DNA of 64,000 nt, taken from contig LT599018.1 of assembly GCA_900079685.1 (NCBI GenBank), positions 1,386,970 to 1,450,969 of the forward strand. The letters are read 5' to 3'. Under the pieces are notes generated by a model, which was not told the DNA's origin, did not search any database, and worked only from the letters and a program-made list of their open reading frames with translations. The stretch comes from an uncultured delta proteobacterium (GTDB taxonomy: Bacteria > Desulfobacterota > Desulfovibrionia > Desulfovibrionales > Desulfovibrionaceae). The position numbers and the translations under genes are program-made. Shown one piece after another: positions 25,248-33,273 of this stretch; within the stretch, counting starts at the first letter, position 1; every line of letters begins with the position of its first letter.

Positions 25248-26474
25248 TTACCCCTGCACCGCCGCGCTGTCCTTTACCCCGTCCAGGTAGTCGGCCCACC
25301 AGCGCATCATGTCAGTGCGGCCTTTCAAAAACTCGGTATGCAAGTAGGCAGCTCTCACCTTATCCAGAGGCGCGTGGGCAAGCTGCCTTTCAATAAAGTC
25401 ACGGTTGAAGCCATTTTCGTTCAAAATCGAACTAGCCATTCCGCGGAAGCCGTGGGCGCACATCTGGCTTTTCTCGTAACCCATTCTGCGTATGGCGGCG
25501 TTCACCGTGGCTTCTGACATAGGCCGGTCAATCGTCCGCACACTTGGGAACAAATACCGGGTGTGTCCGGTCATTACCTTTAACTCCCGCAAAATTTCCA
25601 ACGTCTGCTCGGCAAGCGGTACAAGGTGGGGTTGCCGCATCTTCATTTTCTCGGCAGGTATTCTCAGCAATTTATTGTCCCAATCAACTTCCGACCATTC
25701 CGCGCGGCGCACCTCGCCGGGTCGGCAAAACGTCAGTGCGCTAAATTTCAGGGCAAGGTGGGTCAGTACGTTGCTTTCCCGGTAGGCATCAATGGCCCGC
25801 ATCAGGCCCGCTATTTCTTTGGGTGTAGTTACCGCCGCCCGGTGTTTCCGCAAGGCTAACGGGCAGGTATATATACGGTGTAATTGTGTCGTCCAGTCAA
25901 CGATGCCGGGCGCGGCTTCCTCGTCTATTGCAAAGCGTAGGGCCTGGGAAATAATCGTGCGTACCTTTTTCAGGGTTTCATATTTTCCCTGCGCTTGGAG
26001 AATGTCCAGCACAGCCTTTATGTCCGCCTTAGTCACTTCCGTAACGGGCTTGTCACCCAAACACGGAAGGATGTACCTTTCCAGCTTTTTTATGGTGTCA
26101 TCAATGGTAACCACACTCAAAATCGGCTGCCGCCAAGTCAGCCATCTTGCTGTCAGCATGCGGAACGTGGTGGCCTCTGCTACGGCCTTTGTTCTCGCGG
26201 CCTGTTTTGCAGCGGCGGGGTCAATGCCCAGGGCAATCTGTTTTTTGGCATCTCGTGCCCAATCTCGCGCTTCGTCCAACCCAAAGGTGGGCCAAGCGCC
26301 AAGGCGCAATAGCCGCCATTTGTCGTCAAACCGGTACGCAAGGCAGAACACTTTCCCACCGGCAACGGAAACGGCAACGTGCAGGCCACCAATGGTTCCG
26401 TCGCTTGCCTTGTATGGTTTGTTTCTCGGCTTGAGCGCTTTGATCTTGGTTTCTGTAAGGGTTTCGCGTGCCAT
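25248..26474 (-). CDS. int: P4-type tyrosine recombinase (integrase)
   Basis: A 408-residue integrase with the DUF4102 arm-binding domain (about 1-90), a core-binding SAM-like region (about 100-190) and a C-terminal catalytic domain. Visible active residues are Arg in FCRPGEVRRAEW, HxxR in HGFRGMASS, and His and Tyr in QLAHAPLDKVRAAYLH. ATG 26474 has AAGGAG upstream; the longer frame to 26564 is rejected. It lies about 200 bp from the tRNA-Arg gene in the same orientation, as in P4-like islands. Confidence 0.95.
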   Translation of the reverse strand: MARETLTETKIKALKPRNKPYKASDGTIGGLHVAVSVAGGKVFCLAYRFDDKWRLLRLGAWPTFGLDEARDWARDAKKQIALGIDPAAAKQAARTKAVAEATTFRMLTARWLTWRQPILSVVTIDDTIKKLERYILPCLGDKPVTEVTKADIKAVLDILQAQGKYETLKKVRTIISQALRFAIDEEAAPGIVDWTTQLHRIYTCPLALRKHRAAVTTPKEIAGLMRAIDAYRESNVLTHLALKFSALTFCRPGEVRRAEWSEVDWDNKLLRIPAEKMKMRQPHLVPLAEQTLEILRELKVMTGHTRYLFPSVRTIDRPMSEATVNAAIRRMGYEKSQMCAHGFRGMASSILNENGFNRDFIERQLAHAPLDKVRAAYLHTEFLKGRTDMMRWWADYLDGVKDSAAVQG

Positions 26475-26583
26475 AGGGATAACTCCTTCTGCTGGAAGTG
26501 TTTTCCCTACGTTTACCCCGATCAAAAACTCAGTCCGAGTCCCATTCGGAACTTTTCCCCGCATAACCTGCTATCGGCCTCAC

Positions 26584-26620
26584 GCGCCAGTAGCTCAGTC
26601 GGATAGAGCACCTGCCTTCT
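26584..26620 (+). repeat. Inverted partial copy of the tRNA-Arg 5' half (right)
   Basis: 37 nt match the 5' half of the adjacent tRNA-Arg (one mismatch, C for T in the D-arm/anticodon junction) but on the opposite strand. A near-identical copy lies at 20649-20683. Confidence 0.8.
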
Positions 26621-26628
26621 TTTTCCAT

Positions 26629-26661
26629 AAAAAAAGAGTCATACCCCGCGAGGTATAACTC
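26629..26661 (-). terminator. tRNA-Arg terminator
   Basis: A 10-bp stem with one G-U pair (26636-26645 with 26652-26661) is followed on the minus strand by seven T, 8 nt after the tRNA 3' end. Confidence 0.7.
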
Positions 26662-26663
26662 GT

Positions 26664-26710
26664 AAATCTGGCGCGCCAGGAAGGAATCGAACCCTCGACC
26701 GTCTGCTTAG
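26664..26710. repeat. attR: 47-bp direct repeat in the tRNA-Arg 3' half
   Basis: The right boundary of the island; 46 of 47 bases match attL at 20726-20772. It supplies the 3' half of the functional tRNA. Confidence 0.85.
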
Positions 26711-26745
26711 AAGGCAGATGCTCTATCCGACTGAGCTACTGGCGC
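26669..26745 (-). tRNA. tRNA-Arg (anticodon TCT)
   Basis: 77 nt with a 7-bp acceptor stem GCGCCAG/CTGGCGC, D-arm AGCTCAGTCGG, anticodon loop CTTCTAA (TCT), T-arm GAGGG-TTCGATT-CCTTC, discriminator G and encoded CCA. It is intact although the island is integrated at its 3' end. Confidence 0.95.
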
Positions 26746-26760
26746 TAAGGATAGAGAGAA

Positions 26761-26789
26761 CTTTTACGGAAAATACCCCACCGGGTCAA
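26761..26789 (-). promoter_or_regulatory. Sigma-70-type promoter of tRNA-Arg
   Basis: On the minus strand TTGACC (26784-26789) and TAAAAG (26761-26766) are 17 bp apart, 16 nt before the tRNA 5' end. Confidence 0.5.
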
Positions 26790-26840
26790 GGGGTTTATGT
26801 TACTCGCGAAACCGCTGTTCCCCCAAAGCATTCAGCCGTT

Positions 26841-27539
26841 TCAACGCCCAAGGCAATGGTTGCGCCAGGCAAACCAGGCCAGATCCAGGAGGCGCTCCTC
26901 CGGAACGTCGCCGGGCCAGACCGCCGTGCCGCGAAACAGCGTTTCCCGGAATACGGCATACTCCCGGTAAAACTCGCCGTCACCCCAACGGGGGGCGAAG
27001 AGCTCCTCCTCATAAACCTTGAGCGTGACGTACGCACCCTCCCGCGTAAGCCCCTCGCCGCGCATGGTTTGCATCACGGCGATCCAGCCCTCCGCGCGCT
27101 CGCCCCTGTCCAGGGAGGCCTTTAATGCCCTGGCCGTCCGGCAGTAGAGATGGGAATCCGGCAGCAGCGATGCGGTGATGTCTCCCCAGCGGTTGCCGGG
27201 GTTGCCTCCCAGGCCCGTCATATGGAAGCGGCGGGGGCAGTAACCCGCCTTTTCGACCCTGATGGAACCGTGCATCAACGGGGCTTCCGCCGGGATGAAC
27301 ACAACTTCCCAATAGTTCTCGCCGGGGAAGAAGAACGTTCCGTCCGCGCCCACCGTAACGGTTTCTCCCGTGCTTTCGTAGGTAACGCTCGCCCCGGCCA
27401 GCGGCGCGCAGCTGTCGTGATCCCGGGCGACGCCGTCGGCCGACGGATGCTTCGTGCGCATGACCGGTGCGCAGGACGCCAGGCTGAAAGCCAGCGCGGC
27501 CAGCAAAAGTATCTTCCAAAAAAGCGTGCGGTGTCGCAT
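26841..27539 (-). CDS. Lipoprotein of unknown function
   Basis: A 232-residue protein. The signal peptide ends in lipobox SLASC (Cys about 23). The mature part opens with a carboxypeptidase-regulatory-like beta segment (PLAGASVTYESTGETVTVGADG), then has a middle region with FHMTGLGGNPGNRWG. No family assigned. ATG 27539 with AGGGGG upstream is preferred over GTG 27560. Confidence 0.75.
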   Translation of the reverse strand: MRHRTLFWKILLLAALAFSLASCAPVMRTKHPSADGVARDHDSCAPLAGASVTYESTGETVTVGADGTFFFPGENYWEVVFIPAEAPLMHGSIRVEKAGYCPRRFHMTGLGGNPGNRWGDITASLLPDSHLYCRTARALKASLDRGERAEGWIAVMQTMRGEGLTREGAYVTLKVYEEELFAPRWGDGEFYREYAVFRETLFRGTAVWPGDVPEERLLDLAWFAWRNHCLGR

Positions 27540-27604
27540 CGCGCCCCCTGTGTTTCGCACATATGGAGTATACGGAAGAAGCCTTGAAAGAGGAACGATT
27601 TTTA

Positions 27605-27638
27605 GCGCAAAAATGCCTCCCGTCGGCAGACGGGAGGC
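27605..27638 (-). terminator. Terminator of the flavoprotein gene
   Basis: A 10-bp perfect stem (27615-27624 with 27629-27638) is followed by ATTTTTG on the minus strand, about 55 bp past the stop codon at 27691. Confidence 0.75.
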
Positions 27639-27690
27639 TTACCCTGTGGGGCGCCGGAGGGCAACGGCGCCCGCAGGATCAACGCATTAC

Positions 27691-28167
27691 TTACGCGGGA
27701 TCGTTAACCTTGCCGACCATGCTGGAAACGGTCACCCGAAGAACGACCACGGCGGCAAGCTCCTTTTCATCAAACGGACGGTCGGCGACGCCCAGCTGGG
27801 TCGCGAGACACCGCAGCCCGCGCAGGCGTTCCTGCTGGTCCGTCACCTCTTCCAGGGTTCCGGTGGCCACAACGCTGGCATAGCGGGTGGAAAGATCGCA
27901 GGAACTGGGTTTTCCTTTGTCCAACAGGGAGGCTTTGGCGACAAACAGCAGGCTCGCCGGCACCGAGCCGCCGGCGGCGCGCAGGACGTCCAGCTTCTGC
28001 CCGGCCCTGGCGCTGTGCAGGTAAACCTTGCCGTCGTCGTACCCGAAGTTCATGGGAAGCTGATAGGGAGCGCTGCCCGTGTTCACGGCAAGGGATACGA
28101 AGAAGGTATCCCGGATCACGCGCTCCAGGGCGGCTTTATCGGTAATTTCGCGTTCTTTTCTGCGCAT
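27691..28167 (-). CDS. Pyridoxamine 5'-phosphate oxidase-family flavoprotein (NimA-like)
   Basis: A 158-residue split-barrel protein of the PNPOx/NimA type that binds FMN. It contains FFVSLAVNTGSAPYQLPMNFGYDDGK minus its tail, i.e. the YxxPMNFGYDDG strand-turn typical of this family, and YASVVATGTLEEV near the C-terminus. ATG 28167 with GGAG upstream is chosen over the 28275 frame start. It is divergent from a LysR gene with an inverted repeat between them, so it is probably a target of that regulator. A reductive detoxification role is possible but not shown. Confidence 0.85.
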   Translation of the reverse strand: MRRKEREITDKAALERVIRDTFFVSLAVNTGSAPYQLPMNFGYDDGKVYLHSARAGQKLDVLRAAGGSVPASLLFVAKASLLDKGKPSSCDLSTRYASVVATGTLEEVTDQQERLRGLRCLATQLGVADRPFDEKELAAVVVLRVTVSSMVGKVNDPA

Positions 28168-28462
28168 ACTGGCTCCATAATAGCGGGCGTGCGCCCGGCA
28201 GAGGGTAGGGAATGCATCCGGGTTTCCCGGTTCCGGCGCGAGCGGCCGGGCCGCGAACAGCCGGGCCGCGAGCAATGCTTTTTTAATCCGCAGCCTTGTA
28301 CTTTAGGTTGCCTGAGCATATGATGAAGATCGGGCCGCGCACAAACGATCTTTTTTTCTGCTTCATATGAATCCGGTTCATATCATCGGCAGACGGCGGC
28401 GGCCCGGCTTCCCCCGCGCGAAAAGAGCCGCAACCCCGTAACCCCGCCCAGGAGAAAAATCC
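28168..28462. other. Divergent region, flavoprotein / LysR
   Basis: This 295-base stretch holds an ATATGAA inverted repeat (28365-28383), a matching CATATGATGAAG half-site at 28317-28328 and a short CGATC/GATCG hairpin followed by TTTTTTT at about 28325-28357. Confidence 0.45.
28365..28383. promoter_or_regulatory. LysR-type operator (ATATGAA-N5-TTCATAT)
   Basis: A perfect 7-bp inverted repeat with a 5-bp spacer, 80 bp upstream of the LysR start and inside the shared divergent region, as LysR regulators usually require. Confidence 0.5.
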
Positions 28463-29422
28463 ATGCCGCGACGCAAAGCGCTGCCTGACAAACTGGATTT
28501 GTCGCTGCTGCACATGTTCCGGGTTATCGTTGAGGAAAAGAGCATCAGCCGCGCCGCCATCCGCCTGAACCTGACCCAGTCCGCCGTCAGCCACGGCCTG
28601 AAACGCCTTGAGGAACAAATGGGCGTTCTGCTCATAGAACGGGGGAACCGCCCCTTCAACCTGACCGAACAAGGCGTATTACTGCAGGAAACCGCGAACC
28701 GCGTCTACGGCGAAGTGCTCCGGCTGGACAACGCCTTGAGCCGCAACGAGCAATCCCTGGCCGGGACGCTGTACCTCCTGGTCGTCAGCCGCATCGTTTC
28801 CGAAACGTTTGACGAATTTTTGGCCGCGTTCCGCCAGCGCTACCCCCGCATCAAAATCACCGTGGAAATGTTGCCCAGCTCGGAAATCCTCAAAAGGATC
28901 AACCAGAACGTCGGCGCGCTCGGGCTGTGCCTCTGCCGGCATGAGATGAAGAACATCCGGCGGGTCCTCCTCATACCGGAACGCTATTCGCTCTATTGCG
29001 GCAAACATCACCGGCTGTTCAAACAGAAGAATATCAAAATGCAGGACCTGCTCAGCCAGGACTTCGTGGCCTTTTTCAGCGAGCAGTGGGGGGACGCGCT
29101 CTCCCCACTCGCCGTGTTCCGCGACGAGAAACAGTTCACCGGCGAGGTGGTGGCCTTCACGAACAACCTTGATGAAATGAAACGCTTACTGTACGCGGGC
29201 TACGGCATCGGCTGCCTCGCGGACAACGCGGTGGCGGAGGACGTGCGCGCGGGCCGCCTGCGCCAGCTGCCTTCCGGCGCGGGCATCGCGGATATCCCCA
29301 TTTACCTGGCCTGGAACACCCTGCGCAAGTTGAAGCCGGTGGAAGAAGTTTTTATTGAAGGGCTGTACGAGGCGTTTGCCGTGGACGCGGCCCCGCACCA
29401 CGCCCCCGACGGGCAGGACTAG
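28463..29422 (+). CDS. LysR-family transcriptional regulator
   Basis: A 319-residue regulator. The winged helix-turn-helix lies in the first 65 residues (RAAIRLNLTQSAVSHGLKRL), followed by a type 2 periplasmic-binding effector domain. CAGGAG precedes ATG 28463. It is divergent from the NimA-like flavoprotein and convergent with the aryl-polyene-type operon. The 3' end lies in a 100-bp tandem duplication, so its last residues are shared with the repeat. Confidence 0.92.
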   Translation: MPRRKALPDKLDLSLLHMFRVIVEEKSISRAAIRLNLTQSAVSHGLKRLEEQMGVLLIERGNRPFNLTEQGVLLQETANRVYGEVLRLDNALSRNEQSLAGTLYLLVVSRIVSETFDEFLAAFRQRYPRIKITVEMLPSSEILKRINQNVGALGLCLCRHEMKNIRRVLLIPERYSLYCGKHHRLFKQKNIKMQDLLSQDFVAFFSEQWGDALSPLAVFRDEKQFTGEVVAFTNNLDEMKRLLYAGYGIGCLADNAVAEDVRAGRLRQLPSGAGIADIPIYLAWNTLRKLKPVEEVFIEGLYEAFAVDAAPHHAPDGQD

Positions 29423-29577
29423 AAAGCAGCTGCCGGTCGCGGATCGTGCCGTGGCGTTCAGGGGCAGCGTCTCGTCTTCCATGGACGCAGCCCCGCACCA
29501 CGCCCCGGACGGGCAGGATTAGAAAGCAACTACCAGTCGCAGAGCTTGCCCATGGCATTGACGGGCAGCGTCTCCCC
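29382..29577. repeat. 100-bp tandem duplication of a convergent gene junction
   Basis: 29382-29481 and 29482-29577 are similar at about 85%, with a period of exactly 100 bp. Copy 1 carries the LysR stop codon and a decayed copy of the ligase 3' end; copy 2 carries a decayed LysR end and the real ligase stop codon. Confidence 0.8.
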
Positions 29578-30780
29578 CAGGCGGATGCGCTTGGGCCGCC
29601 CGGCGGTATCAAGCCGCTCCGCGAGCCAGGCGCGGAACGGTTTCCCAAAATGCCCGGCCGCTTCCTCCAGCGGGCATTCCGGCACGATAAAAACCTTCAG
29701 GCGGGAGCCTTCCTCGGGCCGCATCAAGCGCACCGCGCAATCACGCACCAGCGGATGGGCCCGGATGCATGCCGCCACCCGGTCGGGATACACGTTGATC
29801 CCGCCCACCTGCACGGCTTTGTCCGTACGGCGCTCGGGCCTGAACAGACGGTCTTCCGCGGGATGCCAGTCGATGACGTCCGGCAGCGCCATGGGATCTC
29901 CCGCGCGCGTCCCGTCCACAAGGCGCCGGATCCCCTTTTCCCCGCCGGGCAACGTCACGGTTTCCCATTGGCCGCCGAGCTCGTACCATTCCCCGCCGTC
30001 GCACCGCACGCCGATCCCGTTGGTTTCCGTCGAGCCGTAAACTTCCCGCACGGCAGCCAGCACCGGTCCACCCGGCCCCGATTTGAGCAATTCCTCGATC
30101 ACCCAGTGCGGGCAGGGGCCGGTGGAGGTCACGCCCATGACGCCGCGCGGCACGCGCAACGCCCCCCCGCCTTTCCCCTGCCGGACGACGGACAAGAGCG
30201 ACTGCCAGAAAAAGGGAAACGCCATGACCACATCGCCCTCCCGCAGCAGGGCGAAAAAACTCGCCAGCGGCAACGGCGGCGCGTACACGACCGGGACATC
30301 GAGCCACTTGCCGAGCCAGACGGAATGCATGAAACCGAAAATGTGGTGCAGCGGCATGACGGAAACGATCCGCCCGAGCGGCGTGAAATACGGGGCAAGC
30401 GCGGCCGACTCCCCCGCCAGGGAGCGGAGCGTGTAGCGGTGCCGCGCCGGAACACCCGTGCTGCCCGAGGAATGGAAACACACGGCCTCGCCGTTCCAGT
30501 TGGCGTGGAGGATACCGGCCCAGGTTTCAAGATCCGCGCTCTTTTCCAGCTCTTGCCGCAAGGGCGCGCCGCCGGGCCCGTCCGTCTCCAGGTCGAAAAA
30601 CTGCAGCGCCGCCACAGCCAGGCTTTCAATCTGCTCCCGGCTGAACCCGTCCAGGGACCGGACCTGCAAAAACAGGGAGGCTTCGCTCACGGGATGCTCG
30701 CCCCCGCTGCGGCGAACCTGGGCCAGGCTCTGCACGACGAGCAGGATATCGCTTCGGTCGAGCGTGGGTAAAGCCGTCAC
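29530..30780 (-). CDS. AMP-dependent acyl ligase (ApeH-like)
   Basis: A 416-residue, short ANL-superfamily ligase. The phosphate loop is FHSSGSTGVPARH (about residues 101-113) and the A5 motif is YGSTETNG (about 245). It ends in a reduced C-terminal lid with the catalytic Lys region (NAMGKLCDW). In aryl-polyene pathways such a protein (ApeH) loads an aromatic acid such as 4-hydroxybenzoate onto an ACP. It is the last gene of the minus-strand operon. It overlaps the CLF-like gene by 4 bp. Confidence 0.85.
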   Translation of the reverse strand: MTALPTLDRSDILLVVQSLAQVRRSGGEHPVSEASLFLQVRSLDGFSREQIESLAVAALQFFDLETDGPGGAPLRQELEKSADLETWAGILHANWNGEAVCFHSSGSTGVPARHRYTLRSLAGESAALAPYFTPLGRIVSVMPLHHIFGFMHSVWLGKWLDVPVVYAPPLPLASFFALLREGDVVMAFPFFWQSLLSVVRQGKGGGALRVPRGVMGVTSTGPCPHWVIEELLKSGPGGPVLAAVREVYGSTETNGIGVRCDGGEWYELGGQWETVTLPGGEKGIRRLVDGTRAGDPMALPDVIDWHPAEDRLFRPERRTDKAVQVGGINVYPDRVAACIRAHPLVRDCAVRLMRPEEGSRLKVFIVPECPLEEAAGHFGKPFRAWLAERLDTAGRPKRIRLGETLPVNAMGKLCDW

Positions 30781-31784
30781 GTGCCGCCCCCGGCAAGGGT
30801 TACGGCGCTGTGCATATCCAGGCCGCGCTCCACGCAGACAATCCGTTTTCCCGCGTTTGCCTCGCGGCCCAGCAGAGACAGGGCCGCCACGCAGTCAAAA
30901 GCCTGGGCCACCGGAATATTCCCGTAGGCCGCGCTGCCGTCCAGGCCGCCGCAGGCCCGGCGCGCGGCGGGCGAGACATGGCCGGACAGGAAACAGGCCG
31001 CCGGACCGGAAGGCACGGCGCAGGCCGCGTCCATGTCCAGGTCATTGCCCATGACGACGGATTCGATGCGGCCAAGGCTTTTCCCGCCGCCACGGGACAG
31101 GCAGAAAAAGACGGCCCCGTCCGTGACGGGCCGGTCCTTTCTGGTGGGCAGGGTATCATCCTTTGAAATTGAGGCGCCTCCCCCCTTTTCCGCGACCAGC
31201 TTTGCCGTAATTGCCGCAAGGGCGGGGGTAACCTCTTCCACCGCGCCGAACAGGACCCGGTCCACCCGGCCCTCGCCAAGCCAGGTTTGCGCCAGCAAAA
31301 GACCGGCGGCAACGGACACTTCCAGCTGGCAGACCGTGGAGCACGGCCCGGTCATGCCCAGATTTTTGGCGATGATGGCGGCCGGGATATTGTGCACGGA
31401 ATGGGAAAACGCCAGGGGCGAGGCCATGGCCTCGCCGAAATCCACCAGGGAGTCGATGAATTCAAGGGTCGGCGAAGCCGTGCCGTACCCGCCCGCCAGG
31501 ATGATGCCGTACCGCGTGGCGTCCGCCAAGGACGCCGGGTCGATTCCCGCGTCTTCCAGGGCCGTGTACGCGCCGAGCAGGGCCAGACGGCTGAACCGGT
31601 CGCACTGGCGTAACGCCCTCGCCGGGATGAACCGCGTCAGCGGGGCGGTATCCACTTCCGGGGAAAACACCGGAGATTGCCCGGACAAAGCGGCTTTCAT
31701 GGCCGCATCCAGGGCGTCATTCAGGGCTTTGGGGCCGGAACCGAACGCGCCGAAACAGGAAAGGCCTTCGATCACCATGGACAT
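30777..31784 (-). CDS. Chain-length-factor-like ketosynthase homologue
   Basis: A 335-residue ketosynthase-like protein shorter than its three relatives here. The N-terminal thiolase fold and TVCQLEVSVAAG (in the place of the active-site Cys region) are visible. The two catalytic His motifs (HGTxTxxND and KxxxGHTxGA) found in the neighbouring KSs are absent. It overlaps the KS gene by 13 bp. It is read as the non-catalytic partner (ApeC type) of an ApeO-like KS. Confidence 0.75.
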   Translation of the reverse strand: MSMVIEGLSCFGAFGSGPKALNDALDAAMKAALSGQSPVFSPEVDTAPLTRFIPARALRQCDRFSRLALLGAYTALEDAGIDPASLADATRYGIILAGGYGTASPTLEFIDSLVDFGEAMASPLAFSHSVHNIPAAIIAKNLGMTGPCSTVCQLEVSVAAGLLLAQTWLGEGRVDRVLFGAVEEVTPALAAITAKLVAEKGGGASISKDDTLPTRKDRPVTDGAVFFCLSRGGGKSLGRIESVVMGNDLDMDAACAVPSGPAACFLSGHVSPAARRACGGLDGSAAYGNIPVAQAFDCVAALSLLGREANAGKRIVCVERGLDMHSAVTLAGGGT

Positions 31785-33025
31785 GGCGCGTCTCCTTTGC
31801 CCAGAATCAGGACGGAATTGTTGCCGCCGAAAGCCAGGGACTGCGACATGGCCACGGAGCCGGAAACCGCCGTGGGAACCGCGACCGGCGAGACGCCGAT
31901 AGCCGGGTCTTCTTCCGTAAATCCGGGGCTGGCGGGCAACAGCCCCCTGGCGAGGTGCGCCAGGGTGAAAACCGCCTCCACCGCGCCCGCCGCGCCGAGG
32001 GTATGGCCGGTGCCGCCCTTGGTCGCCACAAAAGGGGTTTGGGGAAAATGCTGTTTGAAAAAAGCCCCTTCGGCCGCGTCGTTGGTCGGCGTGGCCGTGC
32101 CGTGGGCGTTGATGAAGGCCACGTCCTCGCGCCGCGCCCCGGCCTGGGTCAACGCCTGATCCAGGGCCAGAACCAGCCCGCGCGCCTCCGGATGCGGCGC
32201 TGTCAGGTGGTGCGCGTCCGTCGCGGTGCCGTAGCCCAGAACCGTGCCGGAACGCTTCCGCCCGCGCGCCCGTTCCGGCGACTCCAGCACCAGGATGGCC
32301 GCCCCTTCCCCGAGGTTCAGGCCGTTGCGGTTTTTATCGAACGGCAGGCAAGCGTCCGCCGACGTCAGCCGCAAACTGGCGAACCCGAGGTAGGTAATAC
32401 GGGCGAGCGCGTCCGTGCCGCCGCAAAGGGCGATGTCGCACAGGCCGTCCCGTATCCACCGGGCCGCGATGCCGATGGCGTCCGCCCCGGAAGAGCAGGC
32501 GTTGGTCACGCACTGGACCGGGCCGATCGTTGCTCCGGAAGGGCGTAAGATGCGCGCCAGGGCCAGGGCGGGGTTTGATTTGAGATACCCGTGCAGTTCA
32601 TCCAGCGGCGCGTCTTTCCCCACGCGCACGGCGCAGTAGAGATCGTAAAATTCCAGAGCCGTGCCCACGGACGTGCCCAGGCAGATCCCCACCCTCGCCC
32701 CGGCAAGGCTTCGCGGGTCAAGCCCGGCGTTGCCGAGCGCCTCAAGCGCGGCATGCGCCGCCAGCCGGACCGTGCGGGAACAGCCCGCCAGAAGGCGCGC
32801 GCCCGCCAAAAACCGTGCATCCGGCAGGGCCGCGAACACGGAGGCATCCGCTCCGGGCAGATCGGCCATGAAGACCGGGTGGTTCTTTTCCACGGTGAAC
32901 AGCGACGGCGGCAGGGGGTTGCGCAACCCCGCGTCCAGGGCGGCGATATTCGCGGCAAGGGTTGCCCCGGCAGCCGTTATGCACCCCATCCCGGTGATGC
33001 TGACAGGCGCGGCGCTTCGCATCAT
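31772..33025 (-). CDS. Beta-ketoacyl-ACP synthase, ApeO/FabF-like
   Basis: A 417-residue condensing enzyme with the full triad: Cys in TNACSSG (about residue 176), His in NAHGTATPTND (about 310) and His in KGGTGHTLGAAG (about 345). It overlaps the ACP by 4 bp (ATGA) and the CLF-like gene by 13 bp, fitting a stoichiometric complex. It probably extends the polyene chain with malonyl-ACP. Confidence 0.9.
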   Translation of the reverse strand: MMRSAAPVSITGMGCITAAGATLAANIAALDAGLRNPLPPSLFTVEKNHPVFMADLPGADASVFAALPDARFLAGARLLAGCSRTVRLAAHAALEALGNAGLDPRSLAGARVGICLGTSVGTALEFYDLYCAVRVGKDAPLDELHGYLKSNPALALARILRPSGATIGPVQCVTNACSSGADAIGIAARWIRDGLCDIALCGGTDALARITYLGFASLRLTSADACLPFDKNRNGLNLGEGAAILVLESPERARGRKRSGTVLGYGTATDAHHLTAPHPEARGLVLALDQALTQAGARREDVAFINAHGTATPTNDAAEGAFFKQHFPQTPFVATKGGTGHTLGAAGAVEAVFTLAHLARGLLPASPGFTEEDPAIGVSPVAVPTAVSGSVAMSQSLAFGGNNSVLILGKGDAPCPW

Positions 33026-33273
33026 ACGGCGCGTGCTTCGATATAGGCCGCGAGCGTATTGACCGAGGCAAAGGCTTTTTGCGCCTCTTCCTGGTCCTGC
33101 ATGGGCAGGCCGAAGTTGCGCTGCACCAGCACGACCAGCTCGATGGCGTCCAGCGAGTCCAGGCCCAGGCCTTCGCCGAACAGCGGCGCATCGTCGTCGA
33201 TGTCGTCCGGCGTCAGGTCCTCGAGCTTGAGTTCTTCAATCAGCGCGTGTTTCAGTTTGGTTTTGGTGTCCAT
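33022..33273 (-). CDS. Acyl carrier protein 1
   Basis: An 83-residue acidic carrier protein. The phosphopantetheine site is GLGLDSLDAIELV with Ser 40. ATG 33273 starts inside the 3' end of the LPLAT gene (38-bp overlap); the longer frame from 33471 is rejected. It likely carries the growing polyene or aromatic starter. Confidence 0.92.
   Translation of the reverse strand: MDTKTKLKHALIEELKLEDLTPDDIDDDAPLFGEGLGLDSLDAIELVVLVQRNFGLPMQDQEEAQKAFASVNTLAAYIEARAV

Larger units (their letters stand above)
20726..26710. mobile_element. Integrative element in tRNA-Arg(TCT), about 6 kb
   Basis: Bounded by 47-bp direct repeats of the tRNA 3' end, with the integrase next to the intact tRNA at the right, as in P4-type islands. 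The cargo (20861-25232) is visibly richer in A+T than the flanks. It includes three secreted or lipoprotein genes, a dead XRE repressor, two small proteins, a replication-protein-like gene and a 23-residue membrane ORF. No capsid, portal, Zot or conjugation genes were seen, so it resembles a small island or satellite rather than a phage or ICE. Confidence 0.85.

Noticed and set aside
26584-26620. A second tRNA gene on the plus strand
   Set aside because: Only the 5' half is present and it continues into TTTTTCC; no T-arm or acceptor 3' strand follows.
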